A stretch of 64,000 bases of DNA from Limnohabitans sp. JirII-31 (GTDB lineage Bacteria; Pseudomonadota; Gammaproteobacteria; Burkholderiales; Burkholderiaceae_C): NCBI RefSeq assembly GCF_002778315.1, contig NZ_NESA01000009.1, positions 1 through 64,000 of the forward strand. The letters are read 5' to 3'. The notes beneath the pieces were generated by a model. That model saw only the letters and a list, made by a program, of their open reading frames with translations, did no database searches and had not been told where the DNA came from. Position 1 is the stretch's first letter, and every line of letters starts with the position of its first letter. This document shows, one piece after another, positions 16,781 to 26,351 of this stretch. Position numbers and translations under genes: made by a program.

Positions 16781-19445
16781 CCGAGCGTTCGTTTTCTAGG
16801 GTGTGCGCGTCCACTTGTGTGGGTTGCTCATCCAGCCGTGCGGTGTGCTGCACTTTGCGCAACTCACGGTAGGCATCGGCGGCTGCCACACCCACACCGG
16901 GCGGCAGCAAACCGGCTGCTTCGGCGTTGTGCAGCAGCGCAATATTGCCCAGGTTGGCGCTCAAGCTGGGATGGGTATGGGAATAAGCCAGCACCAGGTA
17001 CTGCACCGCAAACTCCACATCGACCATGCCCCCGGTGCTGTGCTTGACATCAAACAACCCTGCCTTGACAGGCCGCGCCGCACGCAGCTTGTCGCGCATG
17101 GCTTGAATCTCTTGTGCCAGCGCCGCGTGATCACGCGGCGCATGGATGACGCTACAGCGCACGGCTTCAAAGCGCGTGCGCAACTCAGGCGACCCCAAGC
17201 AGCAGCGTGCCCGTGTCATGGCTTGGTGCTCCCAAGTCCAGGCCGTGTTGCTGCCACGCTGAGCTTGGTAGCTGGCATAGGCCTCAAAGGTGGTGACCAG
17301 CAAACCGGAATTGCCGTTGGGACGCAAGGCGGTGTCAATCTCGTACAAGTCGCCTTCGCCTGTTTTCACCGTCAACCAGTTGATCAGTTTGCGCACAAAG
17401 GCGGCATAAATTTCGCCCGCTTGTTCGTGCGGGTCTTCGTAGACAAACACGATGTCAAGGTCGCTGCCATAGCCCAGTTCTTTGCCGCCCAATTTGCCGT
17501 AACCGACGATGGCAAACAAGGGTTCGTCGCGGTGGCGCTGCTTCAAGCGTTGCCAAACCCAGCGGCTGGTGACTTTGAGCATGGTGTCGGCCAACGCGCT
17601 CAGGTCATCGGCCACTTGCTCGACCGTCAGGCTGCCTTCCACGTCACGTGCCAAGGTGCGAAAAATCTCGCCATGGTGTGCGCGACGAAGCAGGTTCAAC
17701 AACGATTCGTCGTCGTCTTGCTCCACGTTGTGCAAGGCGGCGCGGCGTTGTTCGAGCTCGTCTTCAAAGCCCACGGGGTCAAAGCGCTCGTGCAACAAAG
17801 CCTCGCTGGCCAGCTCATCGATCACACCGGGGTGTTGCAGCAAATAGCGCGCAGGCCAACGTGCGGCGCCCAACAAGCGCAGCAATTGTTCGTGCACACG
17901 TGGCCGCTCCATCAGCAAGGCCAGGTAACTTTCGCGGCGCAGCAACGGCTCCATCCAGTCGCACCAGCGCACGGCGGCATCTTCGCTGGCGTGTCCTTCC
18001 AGCACCCATTTCTGGGTGCGTTGCAGCAACTTGAGCAAGCGCTGGCGACCGTCTTCGCGCAAAGCGCGTATGCGTGGGTGGTCGGGCCAGTCAGCCACGC
18101 GTGCGCGCAAACGTTCGCTGAGGTGCGGCAGCAGACTCTCCAGGTCAGGGCAGTCGAGCCCGTTGCTCTGGTTGCATCCTTTGCAGTCTTTGCCGTGCTT
18201 GTTTTTCGGGGCGCTGTCTTGACCCAGCAAACGGTCAAACTCTTGCGCAACCAATTCGCGGTGGCCGTCGAGCTGGATCAAAAAGTCACACACATCGCCA
18301 AAGCCCAAGGTCAGCGAAATCCAGTTCAGGTCGGCATCTTGGGTCGGCAGCAGGTGGGTTTGCTGGTCGTCTAAGTACTGAATGCGGTGCTCGACTTGGC
18401 GTAAAAACACATAAGCCTTGGCCAGTGCTTCGGCGGTCTGGGTCGGCATGAGCTTGGCTTGTACCAAGCGTTGCAAGGCTTGCAGGGTGGGGCGTGTGCG
18501 CAGTTCGGGGAATTGGCCACCACGCACCACTTGCAGCAGTTGCACGGTGAATTCAATTTCGCGAATGCCACCACGCGACAGCTTGACGTCGTTGGCGCGC
18601 TCGGGACGTCCTGCGCTGCGTTTGGCGGAGTGGTTGCGAATTTGTTGATGCAGCCCGCGCAAGGCTTCGAACACGCTGTAGTCCAGGTAACGGCGAAAAA
18701 CAAAGGGCAACACGGTGTCGCGCAAATCTTGTGCCGAAGCTTGCGCATTGGCCGGTGCCACCACGCGGCTTTTGAGCCAGGCAAAGCGTTCCCACTCGCG
18801 GCCCTGCACCAAAAAATATTCCTCCAACGCACTGCGTGAGACCACACTCGGGCCCGAATTGCCGTTGGGGCGCAAGGCCAAATCCATCCGGAACACAAAG
18901 CCATGCTCGGTGGTGTCGCCAATCAGGCTGTAAATCACCTTCACCGCTTTGGCAAAGTAGTCGTGGTTGCTGATGCGCCCGCGTCCGTCGGGCAAGCCCG
19001 TGGTGTCGCCGTCCTCGTCGTACACATAAATCAAGTCAATGTCGCTGGACACATTGAGCTCGCGCGCCCCCAGCTTGCCCATGCCGATCACCCACAGCAC
19101 GGCACGTTGGCTGTTGGGTGTCATAGGGGCGCCGTATTGCGCATCCAGTTGCGTGCAGGCTTCTTGGTAGGCCACGTCCAGGGCCAGCTCGGCCAGCTCG
19201 GTCATGGCGCGCGTGACCACCGACAACTCGGCATGTTGGGCGCAGTCAAGCACCACCAGGCGCTCCATCACCAGTTGACGCAAGATGCGTAGCGCCTCAC
19301 CGCAACCGTGCTGTTGGCGCAAGGCAGCCAGGCACGTTTGCATGCTGGCCATCACCGGCTCACCTGGGGGCAACCATCCCATGTCGGCCTGGTAGCGGCG
19401 GCGAATACGTTGAACAAAGCGGGAGTAAGCGCTCAGGTCGTTCAT
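16743..19445 (-). CDS. glnE: Bifunctional glutamine synthetase adenylyltransferase/adenylyl-removing enzyme
   Basis: GlnE attaches and removes AMP on glutamine synthetase in response to PII signalling. The 900-residue protein has two nucleotidyltransferase domains. The N-terminal deadenylylating domain has GMGKLGARELNVSSDIDLI; the C-terminal adenylylating domain has GYGKLGGKELGYGSDLDIV. Each is followed by a helical bundle, and RPNGNSG occurs in both halves. The central linker contains a lysine/cysteine-rich patch (NKHGKDCKGCNQSN) that I do not recall as a family feature. I chose the ATG at 19445 rather than an upstream GTG. It is divergent from yhdP with only 36 bases between starts. Confidence 0.97.
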   Translation of the reverse strand: MNDLSAYSRFVQRIRRRYQADMGWLPPGEPVMASMQTCLAALRQQHGCGEALRILRQLVMERLVVLDCAQHAELSVVTRAMTELAELALDVAYQEACTQLDAQYGAPMTPNSQRAVLWVIGMGKLGARELNVSSDIDLIYVYDEDGDTTGLPDGRGRISNHDYFAKAVKVIYSLIGDTTEHGFVFRMDLALRPNGNSGPSVVSRSALEEYFLVQGREWERFAWLKSRVVAPANAQASAQDLRDTVLPFVFRRYLDYSVFEALRGLHQQIRNHSAKRSAGRPERANDVKLSRGGIREIEFTVQLLQVVRGGQFPELRTRPTLQALQRLVQAKLMPTQTAEALAKAYVFLRQVEHRIQYLDDQQTHLLPTQDADLNWISLTLGFGDVCDFLIQLDGHRELVAQEFDRLLGQDSAPKNKHGKDCKGCNQSNGLDCPDLESLLPHLSERLRARVADWPDHPRIRALREDGRQRLLKLLQRTQKWVLEGHASEDAAVRWCDWMEPLLRRESYLALLMERPRVHEQLLRLLGAARWPARYLLQHPGVIDELASEALLHERFDPVGFEDELEQRRAALHNVEQDDDESLLNLLRRAHHGEIFRTLARDVEGSLTVEQVADDLSALADTMLKVTSRWVWQRLKQRHRDEPLFAIVGYGKLGGKELGYGSDLDIVFVYEDPHEQAGEIYAAFVRKLINWLTVKTGEGDLYEIDTALRPNGNSGLLVTTFEAYASYQAQRGSNTAWTWEHQAMTRARCCLGSPELRTRFEAVRCSVIHAPRDHAALAQEIQAMRDKLRAARPVKAGLFDVKHSTGGMVDVEFAVQYLVLAYSHTHPSLSANLGNIALLHNAEAAGLLPPGVGVAAADAYRELRKVQHTARLDEQPTQVDAHTLENERSAIVRLWATVFGT

Positions 19446-19481
19446 CGAGGGGGGGATAATTCCGGTCACGTCGCTTTCACC

Positions 19482-22400
19482 ATGAAACAGTTGTCCAATT
19501 TGTCAGAGTCCACCCCTCACATAAGTACCCCGCGGTCAGCGTGGTCGCGCTTGCTCACGGTTGTCGCATGGTGTGTCGGCGTGGTGTGTGTCACCGTCGT
19601 GGTTGCCTGGGCTGCTCTGCACGCTTTGATTGTGCCGCGAATCAACGATTACCGTGAGTTGTTGCAGCAGCAGGCCACGCGCGCCATCGGCACGCGCGTC
19701 GAGATTGGCCACATCCGTGCGCAGGGTGGTTGGCTGGTGCCCAGCTTTGAAGTGAGCGACATCTTGCTGTTTGACGCCCAAGGCCAAGAGGCCTTGCGCT
19801 TGCCGCGCGTGTTGGCTGCCTTGTCATTGCGCTCCGTGTTGCAAGGCGGGTTTGAGCAGTTGGCGATTGACCAACCCGAACTCGACATTCGCCGCGATGT
19901 CAACGGACAGCTCTGGGTCGCTGGTTTGAGCACACAAGCGTCGGGTGACGGCAGTGGTGCTGATTGGTTTTTTTCGCAGCATGAGTTTGTGGTCACGCAA
20001 GGTCTGGTGCGTTGGCGTGACCAAAGCCGTTTGGGTGAAGACGCGCCGGTGTTGACCCTGAGCCATGTTGATCTGGTGGTGAAGAACCAATGGAACGGCC
20101 ACGACTTGCGCATCGACGCCACACCGCCCGAGGCGCTGGGTCAGCGTGTCTCGGTACGCGGCAAGTTTCACCAGGCCCCTTGGGGGCGTCCTGGCGATGT
20201 GGCGTCATGGACGGGCGAGGTGTTTGCTGACATGCCGTATGTCGATGTGTCCACCTTGCGTCAGTGGTTGCCCATGGCGCAGGGGGTGTCGGTGCAAGAA
20301 GGTCGTGGCGCGGTGCGTGTGTGGGTCGATGTGACCCATGGCCAGCCGGCCGGTGTGGCTGCCGATGTGGCGCTGGAGGCGGTGGATGTGCATCTGGGGG
20401 CTGAACTCAAAGCGTTGCGTCTGCGCCATGTGCATGGCCGACTGGGGGCCAAGTGGCAAAACACAGGTCCGAACCAGGAGGTGGAAGTCAACAGCCAGGA
20501 CCTGGTGTTTGACACCGAAGAGGGCGAACGCTGGCCCGGTGGCGTGGTGCGCGTCAGCTGGCAAGGCGACGACTTGCATGCGGGGGCCTTGAGCGCCGAT
20601 CAACTGGACCTGGAGGCGCTGGCCCAAATCGGCCAACGTTTGCCCCTGCCCGAGACCTGGCGCGCTGTGTTGGCGCGCGTTCAGCCCAAAGGCCACGTCG
20701 ACAAATTACAAGCCAGTTGGAACACCCGTGGCAGCGCCACGACCCCCCCAGCGCTGACCTACACGCTGCGCGCTGGCGTGCGCGACTTGCATCTGTTGCG
20801 TGACACCATGGCGGGCAGCCCGCTGGCGGACATGCCCGGCATGCATGGCGCGCAGGTAGACATTGACCTGAACCAGCAAGGCGGCAAAGCGCAGCTCAAA
20901 ATTCAGCAAGGCAGCGTCACCCTGCCACTTGGTTTGGACGATCCCCACTTGGTGTTCGATGACGCCTCGGCACAGTTTGCTTGGCAGCAGCGCGGGGAGC
21001 AGCTCTCGGTGCAAGTCACCCAGGCCCAATTGGCCAATGCCGATGTGGCAGGTGACTTCAGTGGCAGTTGGAAAACAGGTGAAGGCAGTCAGCGCTTGCC
21101 GGGTGTGTTGGATCTGACGGCCAACATCAGCCGTGCCCAGGCGGCCCAAGTGCACCGCTACTTGCCCAACAGCTTGCCCTTGGAGGTGCGCAGCTACGTG
21201 CGCGACGCGGTGCAACAAGGGGTGGCCAGCAAAACTAAGTTGCGCATCCGTGGTGACTTGAAAGACTTGCCCTTTGACAACCCCAAGCTGGGCGAGTTGC
21301 GCATCTCCACCCAAATTGACCAGGGTCGTTATGCCTACGTGCCCGTGCCCAAAGGCACCCGCGCACCCGCCGCCAGCAACTGGCCAGCACTCACGGAGCT
21401 CAGTGGCGAGTTGGTGTTTGACCGCAGCGCCTTGCACTTCAAAGGCAGCAGCCAGTTGGAAGGCGCTGACAAAGTGCCATGGCAAAAGGTGGAGGCTCAC
21501 ATTGCCAACTTGGCCCGACCCGAGCTCAACGTCACAGGCGAGGCGCGTGGGCCGTTGAGCGATGTGTTGGGGCTGATCTCCCGCACCGCTTTCAACGACT
21601 TGACGGGCGACGTGCTGACTGGCAGCCAAGGGTCTGGCCTTGCCAGCTACAAGCTCAGTTTGAAGTTGCCACTGGATGCGCTGCGTAAATCCAAGGTGCA
21701 GGGCAGCGTGACGTTCGAGGGCAACGAGCTGCAAGTCATGGCGGGCACGCCCGTGTTGAGCGCTGTCAAGGGCGCCTTGCAGTTCAGCGAGCAAGGCTTC
21801 AAGCTCAAAGACCTCAAGGCACGGGCCCTGGGGGGCGATGCACAAATCGAGGGGGGGTTGGCAGTGGGCACACCCTCGGGCGACTCGCCCTTGCAGCTCA
21901 AGATCAAAGGCCGTGTCAGCGCCGAAGGCTTGCGTCAAGCCCGCGAGCTGGGTTGGGTCACACGCATGGCGCAACACAGCAGCGGCAGTGCGGCCTATGA
22001 CTTGACCCTGGGCCTGCGTCGCGGCCAGCCTGAGTTGTTGATCAACAGCGATTTGCGTGGCCTGGCCTTGGCGCTGCCCGCACCGTTGAACAAGGCAGCA
22101 GCCACGGCTTTGCCGTTGCGTGTGTCCATGCAGCTCACCCGCGAGTCCTTGCTGCCCAAGGCCAAATTGCTGCAAGACCAAATCAATGTCAGCCTGGGCC
22201 GTGTGGTGGCCTTGAGTTATGTGCGTGACCTCAGTGGCGACCAGCCCCAGGTCCTGCGAGGCGGCATTGCCGTGGGCCAAGCGGTGAGCGACAACGTGCC
22301 CTTGCGCGACAAAGGCGTGAGCCTGAACTTGCAGTTGCCCGCCTTCGATGTGGACGCTTGGGGTGACGCGGTGGGGCAGCTCACCGGTGTGCCCGCGCGC

Positions 22401-23546
22401 GATGCCTTGCGTGCCCCTTCGGCCATCAAGCCGCTGGGCAGCGCCGCCGAGGCGGGCAATGCCCAAGACTATGTGCCCACCTTCTTGGCTTTGCGCGCAG
22501 ACCTGCTCACGGTCAGCGAGCGGGTGCTGCACAACGTGGTGGTGGGGGGCACCCACCAAGGCGAGGTGTGGCGTTTGAACATGCATGCCGATGAGCTCAA
22601 TGGTTCGGCCGAAGTGCGTTTGGCCAGTGGCAACACCCCGGCCCAATTGTTGGCACGTTTGAGTTACCTCAACATCCCGCCCAGCCTGGTGCCTGACGTG
22701 GAGCGCATGCTCAGCGAACAACCCAGCAGCATTCCGGCCTTGGACATCGTGGTGGACGACCTGACCGTGCGCAACAAAAAGCTGGGGCGCCTGGAAATTC
22801 AAGCCGTCAACCGCACGGGCAGCAATGCATCACGTGAATGGCGCTTGAACAAACTCAACCTCACCATGCCCGAGGCCAGCTTCACCGCCAGTGGCAACTG
22901 GGCCGCAGACGGCCCCAGCGTGCGGCGCACCCAGCTGAGCTTTGTGATGGATGTGAACGACAGTGGTCAACTGCTGGCGCGCTTGGGAACACCCGACGCG
23001 ATTCGCGGTGGCAAGGGCCGCCTGGAGGGGCAGGTGTCTTGGCGTGGCTCCCCCATCACGCTGGACTACGCCAGCATGTCGGGCAAGCTCAACATGGCGA
23101 TTGAAAAAGGGCAGTTCCTCAAAACCGAACCCGGTGCAGCCCGGCTGCTGGGCGTGTTGAACTTGCAGGCCTTGCCGCGTCGCCTGAGCCTGGACTTCAG
23201 CGACATCTTCAGCGACGGTTTTGCGTTTGACTTTGTGCGCGGTGATGTGCGCATTGACCAAGGCGTGGCCTTCACCAACAACTTGCAAATGAAGGGTGTG
23301 GTGGCAGGCGCTTTGATTGAAGGACGGGCTGACTTGGCGCGCGAGACCCAAGACCTCAAGGTGGTGGTGGTGCCCGAGATCAATGCAGGCACCTACTCGC
23401 TCTACATGGCCACCATCAATCCCTTGGTGGGCCTGACCTCGTACCTGGCCCAATTGATTTTGGCCAAACCGCTGGTGCGCGCCAACACGCGTGAGTTCCA
23501 CATTGATGGCACCTGGGTCAACCCCCGTGTGACACAGGTCGAGTGA
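19482..23546 (+). CDS. yhdP: YhdP family AsmA-like protein
   Basis: The 1354-residue envelope protein has one N-terminal membrane anchor (about residues 20-50). A long beta-rich periplasmic region follows, ending in a DUF3971/AsmA-like C-terminus with GNWAADGPSVRRTQLSF and YSLYMATINPLVGLTSYLAQ. In E. coli YhdP works with TamB and YdbH in moving phospholipids to the outer membrane. Length and architecture fit the family. The ATG was chosen because the membrane anchor follows closely and upstream codons overlap glnE. The stop codon overlaps the next start (TGATG), so translation is coupled to a sensor kinase. Confidence 0.95.
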   Translation: MKQLSNLSESTPHISTPRSAWSRLLTVVAWCVGVVCVTVVVAWAALHALIVPRINDYRELLQQQATRAIGTRVEIGHIRAQGGWLVPSFEVSDILLFDAQGQEALRLPRVLAALSLRSVLQGGFEQLAIDQPELDIRRDVNGQLWVAGLSTQASGDGSGADWFFSQHEFVVTQGLVRWRDQSRLGEDAPVLTLSHVDLVVKNQWNGHDLRIDATPPEALGQRVSVRGKFHQAPWGRPGDVASWTGEVFADMPYVDVSTLRQWLPMAQGVSVQEGRGAVRVWVDVTHGQPAGVAADVALEAVDVHLGAELKALRLRHVHGRLGAKWQNTGPNQEVEVNSQDLVFDTEEGERWPGGVVRVSWQGDDLHAGALSADQLDLEALAQIGQRLPLPETWRAVLARVQPKGHVDKLQASWNTRGSATTPPALTYTLRAGVRDLHLLRDTMAGSPLADMPGMHGAQVDIDLNQQGGKAQLKIQQGSVTLPLGLDDPHLVFDDASAQFAWQQRGEQLSVQVTQAQLANADVAGDFSGSWKTGEGSQRLPGVLDLTANISRAQAAQVHRYLPNSLPLEVRSYVRDAVQQGVASKTKLRIRGDLKDLPFDNPKLGELRISTQIDQGRYAYVPVPKGTRAPAASNWPALTELSGELVFDRSALHFKGSSQLEGADKVPWQKVEAHIANLARPELNVTGEARGPLSDVLGLISRTAFNDLTGDVLTGSQGSGLASYKLSLKLPLDALRKSKVQGSVTFEGNELQVMAGTPVLSAVKGALQFSEQGFKLKDLKARALGGDAQIEGGLAVGTPSGDSPLQLKIKGRVSAEGLRQARELGWVTRMAQHSSGSAAYDLTLGLRRGQPELLINSDLRGLALALPAPLNKAAATALPLRVSMQLTRESLLPKAKLLQDQINVSLGRVVALSYVRDLSGDQPQVLRGGIAVGQAVSDNVPLRDKGVSLNLQLPAFDVDAWGDAVGQLTGVPARDALRAPSAIKPLGSAAEAGNAQDYVPTFLALRADLLTVSERVLHNVVVGGTHQGEVWRLNMHADELNGSAEVRLASGNTPAQLLARLSYLNIPPSLVPDVERMLSEQPSSIPALDIVVDDLTVRNKKLGRLEIQAVNRTGSNASREWRLNKLNLTMPEASFTASGNWAADGPSVRRTQLSFVMDVNDSGQLLARLGTPDAIRGGKGRLEGQVSWRGSPITLDYASMSGKLNMAIEKGQFLKTEPGAARLLGVLNLQALPRRLSLDFSDIFSDGFAFDFVRGDVRIDQGVAFTNNLQMKGVVAGALIEGRADLARETQDLKVVVVPEINAGTYSLYMATINPLVGLTSYLAQLILAKPLVRANTREFHIDGTWVNPRVTQVE

Positions 23547-25534
23547 TGCCGTTTCCTGCGGGTACGTTGTTGCGTCGTTGGGCCCTGTGGCTGCTGCTGG
23601 TGTTGCTGGTGCTGTCAATGCTCAGCACCCTGGTGTGGCTGGCCGGGCGCTACGAGGTGAGCCAGGTGCAAAGTCGCATCGAGCGTGATGCGTCAGACGC
23701 AGTGAGCGACATTCGCGCCGCTTTGACGCGCAATGTGCAGACCTTGCAGACTTTGCAATTTGTCGACCACACGCAGCGGCCTTGGCCACAAGAAGCGGCG
23801 AACTTGTTGCGTGAACACCGCGAGTGGCTGCGGCTGGAGTGGCGTGACCCAGATTTGCGCGTGATCGCAGCAGCAGACACCCCTTTTCGGGCCCCTGTGT
23901 TTGCCAAGTTTGGGCGCTCCTCGCGTCAACCCGAGGTGGTGCAGGCCTGCGCTGTGGCGCGCCGTCAAAGTGGACCCGGCTATGGCGTGAGCAACTATGT
24001 GCCACAAAACGATGGCTTGGGGCTGGAGATCATGGACCTGTGTCTGCCCGTGCTCTCCGACGGCCAACTCACTGGCTACACCGTGGCCAGTTATGCCCTG
24101 AACGAAATACTCGCTGGCATGGTCGGGCCACAACTCACCCGCAGCCAAGAGGTGTCGTTCACCGAGTCCGATGGCACGCGACTGGCCAAGTTTGGCACGC
24201 CACGGCGTGGTAGCCGCGTCTTCACTGCGCAGCAACTGCTCGACTTGCCGGGACACGCCATGGTGTTGCGTTTGGACAGCTGGCGTGCGGCACCCGATTT
24301 GTTTCCCAACGTGCTCACCGCCTTGGTGACCGCCATGGCGATTGCGCTGGTCACCGTGTTGATCATGCTGGCGCGCGACATGCGGCGTCGCCAACGCGTG
24401 GAGTCTGACCTCGCCGACGCCCTGGCCTTTCGCAAAGCCATGGAAGACTCGTTGGTCACGGGCTTGCGCGCGCGTGACAACCAGGGGCGCATCACCTATG
24501 TGAACCCGGCGTTTTGCGAGATGGTGGGCTTCAGCGCCAAAGAGCTGTTGGGTCATGGCATACCGGCCCCGTACTGGCCGCCCGAGATGATTGATGAGTA
24601 CGGCCAGCGCCAAGCCTTGCGCTTGGCGGGCAATGCGCCGCCGCGAGAAGGCGTGGAGTCGGTCTTCATGCACAAAAACGGTCAACGCATTGCGGTGTTG
24701 ATTTTTGAGGCCCCGTTGATCAACGCCCAAGGCCAGCAAACAGGCTGGATGAGTGCCGTGCTCGACATCAGCGAACAGCGCCGTGTGGAAGAGCTCTCGC
24801 GTGCCAGCCAAGAGCGCTTGCAAGCCACCGCCCGATTGGCCACGGTGGGTGAGATGGCGTCGTTGTTGAGCCACGAACTCAATCAACCGCTGGCGGCTAT
24901 TTCCAGCTATGCCACGGGCAGCATGAACTTGCTGCAAGACGTGGCGCTGCAAGACCCTACCTTGGCCGACATGCTGGGCAGCGCGATTCAGCGCATTGGC
25001 CAGCAGGCCGAACGTGCGGGTCGGGTCATCAAGAGTGTGCATGACTTCGTGCGCCGCCGTGACCAAGCCCGTGAAGCGGTGTTGCCGCTCACCTTGCTCG
25101 ACAACGTGATGCCCTTGATCATTTTGCAAGCGCGCAAGTTGGGGGTCCGTGTGGTGGTGCGTTGCCCGCAGACCCTGCCTGCCGTGCTGTGCGACCGCAC
25201 CATGGTCGAGCAGGTGCTGCTGAATTTGGCGCGTAATGCCATGCAAGCCATGGCCGAAGACACCTCAGACAAAGTGCTCACCCTGACTGTGCGCCCTGCC
25301 GCATCCAACGCAGTGAGCCGTTGGATGGAGTTCTTGGTCACCGATGTGGGGCCCGGCATCGCGCCTGCGGTGGCTGAAAAACTCTTCACCCCATTCTTCA
25401 CCACCAAAGCGGAGGGCATGGGCTTGGGCCTGAGCCTGTGCCGCACCGTGGTGGAACAACACGGTGGTTTGCTCAGCCACTGCGACCACACGCCCCGTGG
25501 CACGGTGTTCAGCTTCACCTTGCCTCAAGCCTGA
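23546..25534 (+). CDS. Membrane sensor histidine kinase with PAS domain, DctS-like
   Basis: The 662-residue kinase has a membrane segment at about 12-33, an extracytoplasmic sensor region and a second membrane segment near 255-275. A PAS domain (about 305-415, including ITYVNPAFCEMVGF) is followed by a HisKA domain with His443 in LLSHELNQPLAAI. The HATPase domain has DVGPGIAP and MGLGLSLCRT. The PAS sequence and layout resemble DctS, a C4-dicarboxylate sensor, but no dct transporter gene is present, so the ligand is unknown. The alternative GTG start 3 bases earlier is possible. Its partner regulator starts 17 bases after the stop. Confidence 0.9.
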   Translation: MPFPAGTLLRRWALWLLLVLLVLSMLSTLVWLAGRYEVSQVQSRIERDASDAVSDIRAALTRNVQTLQTLQFVDHTQRPWPQEAANLLREHREWLRLEWRDPDLRVIAAADTPFRAPVFAKFGRSSRQPEVVQACAVARRQSGPGYGVSNYVPQNDGLGLEIMDLCLPVLSDGQLTGYTVASYALNEILAGMVGPQLTRSQEVSFTESDGTRLAKFGTPRRGSRVFTAQQLLDLPGHAMVLRLDSWRAAPDLFPNVLTALVTAMAIALVTVLIMLARDMRRRQRVESDLADALAFRKAMEDSLVTGLRARDNQGRITYVNPAFCEMVGFSAKELLGHGIPAPYWPPEMIDEYGQRQALRLAGNAPPREGVESVFMHKNGQRIAVLIFEAPLINAQGQQTGWMSAVLDISEQRRVEELSRASQERLQATARLATVGEMASLLSHELNQPLAAISSYATGSMNLLQDVALQDPTLADMLGSAIQRIGQQAERAGRVIKSVHDFVRRRDQAREAVLPLTLLDNVMPLIILQARKLGVRVVVRCPQTLPAVLCDRTMVEQVLLNLARNAMQAMAEDTSDKVLTLTVRPAASNAVSRWMEFLVTDVGPGIAPAVAEKLFTPFFTTKAEGMGLGLSLCRTVVEQHGGLLSHCDHTPRGTVFSFTLPQA

Positions 25535-25551
25535 TTTCCAAGGACCTCACC

Positions 25552-26190
25552 ATGCAACCTTCCGAAGACGCTCTGGTATTCATCGTGGATGACGATGCCG
25601 GTGTGCGTGAAGCTTTGGCTTGGCTACTGCGTTCGCGACGTTTACCCAGCGAGTCGTTTGACAGCGCCGATGCCTTTTTTGAGTTCCTCAACACCCCGCC
25701 CCACACGGCGTGGTTGCCCAGCCAGCCAGGTTGTTTGCTGCTGGATGTGCGCATGCCTGGCATGAGTGGGCTGGCCTTGTTCGAGCACTTGATCGAACGC
25801 AAATTGCTGGATGTGTTGCCGGTGATTTTTTTGACCGGTCACGCCGATGTGCCGACCGCCGTGGATGCGGTCAAGCGCGGCGCGTTTGATTTTTGTGAAA
25901 AACCGTTTTCAGACAACGCCCTGGTCGACCGCATCGAGCAAGCCTTGCAACGCTCGGCCAGCACCTTGCAAATCCAGCGCGCCAAACAGACCTTGCAACA
26001 GAGCTTGGCTGATTTGACGGACCGTGAACGTGATGTGATGCGTTTGGTGGTCGAGGGCTTGCCCAACAAACTGATTGCCGATCAGCTCGACATCAGTGTG
26101 CGCACGGTCGAAGTTCACCGCGCCCGCGTGTTTGACAAGATGGCCGTCAAGTCAGCGGTGGAGCTGGCCAATTTGTTGCGTGGCGAGTGA
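25552..26190 (+). CDS. FixJ/DctR-like response regulator
   Basis: The 212-residue product has an N-terminal receiver domain with acidic pocket VDDDAG, phospho-acceptor Asp65 in LLLDVRMPG, Thr in FLTGHADV and Lys in CEKPF. A C-terminal LuxR-type helix-turn-helix (LTDRERDVMRLVVEG, then VRTVEVHRARVFDKM) makes it a DNA-binding activator. AAGGAC lies 6 bases before the ATG. It is the clear partner of the upstream kinase. Targets cannot be read from the window. Confidence 0.93.
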   Translation: MQPSEDALVFIVDDDAGVREALAWLLRSRRLPSESFDSADAFFEFLNTPPHTAWLPSQPGCLLLDVRMPGMSGLALFEHLIERKLLDVLPVIFLTGHADVPTAVDAVKRGAFDFCEKPFSDNALVDRIEQALQRSASTLQIQRAKQTLQQSLADLTDRERDVMRLVVEGLPNKLIADQLDISVRTVEVHRARVFDKMAVKSAVELANLLRGE

Positions 26191-26195
26191 GGGGC

Positions 26196-26351
26196 TCAAC
26201 GCGTGTGGGTGTCGTCTGGGGGCGTGAGATGCGGTGCTTGCTCGCTGGCCTCTTCGTGCTCGGCTTCGCTGCGCCCTGAAAACATGGTCCACCACACGAT
26301 CAACACCAAAATGCAACCCGCGCCCAGGGCTTCGAGCAAAATCAACAGCAT
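26196..26351 (-). CDS. 51-residue single-pass membrane microprotein
   Basis: This short gene reads MLLILLEALGAGCILVLIVW at its start, followed by Trp-Thr-Met-Phe-Ser-Gly-Arg and an acidic, Glu/Asp/Pro-rich tail ending Thr-His-Thr-Arg. That gives one membrane helix (residues 1-24) with a charged C-terminus. An AGGAG lies 7 bases before the ATG, one of the best ribosome binding sites nearby. The start codon overlaps the mltA start by two bases on the other strand, so the two genes face away from each other. It converges with the response regulator gene. No function is recognised. Confidence 0.7.
   Translation of the reverse strand: MLLILLEALGAGCILVLIVWWTMFSGRSEAEHEEASEQAPHLTPPDDTHTR

Noticed and set aside
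16803..18374. Open frame of about 523 codons opposite glnE
   Set aside because: It is an antisense shadow of glnE, whose two catalytic motifs are intact.
21850..21858. Seven-base G runs (also near 11893, 19449 and 40333) as phase-variation tracts
   Set aside because: Runs of seven occur several times in ordinary genes at this base composition. Only the C8 and C9 tracts stand out.
20706..22802. Long open frame of about 698 codons on the minus strand opposite yhdP
   Set aside because: It lies wholly inside yhdP, and its His/Gln/Val/Gly-rich translation is typical of antisense readings of high-GC genes. No family motif or ribosome binding site is seen.
23693..25246. Open frame of about 517 codons opposite the sensor kinase
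   Set aside because: It is an antisense shadow. The kinase, PAS and ATPase motifs on the plus strand settle the coding strand.
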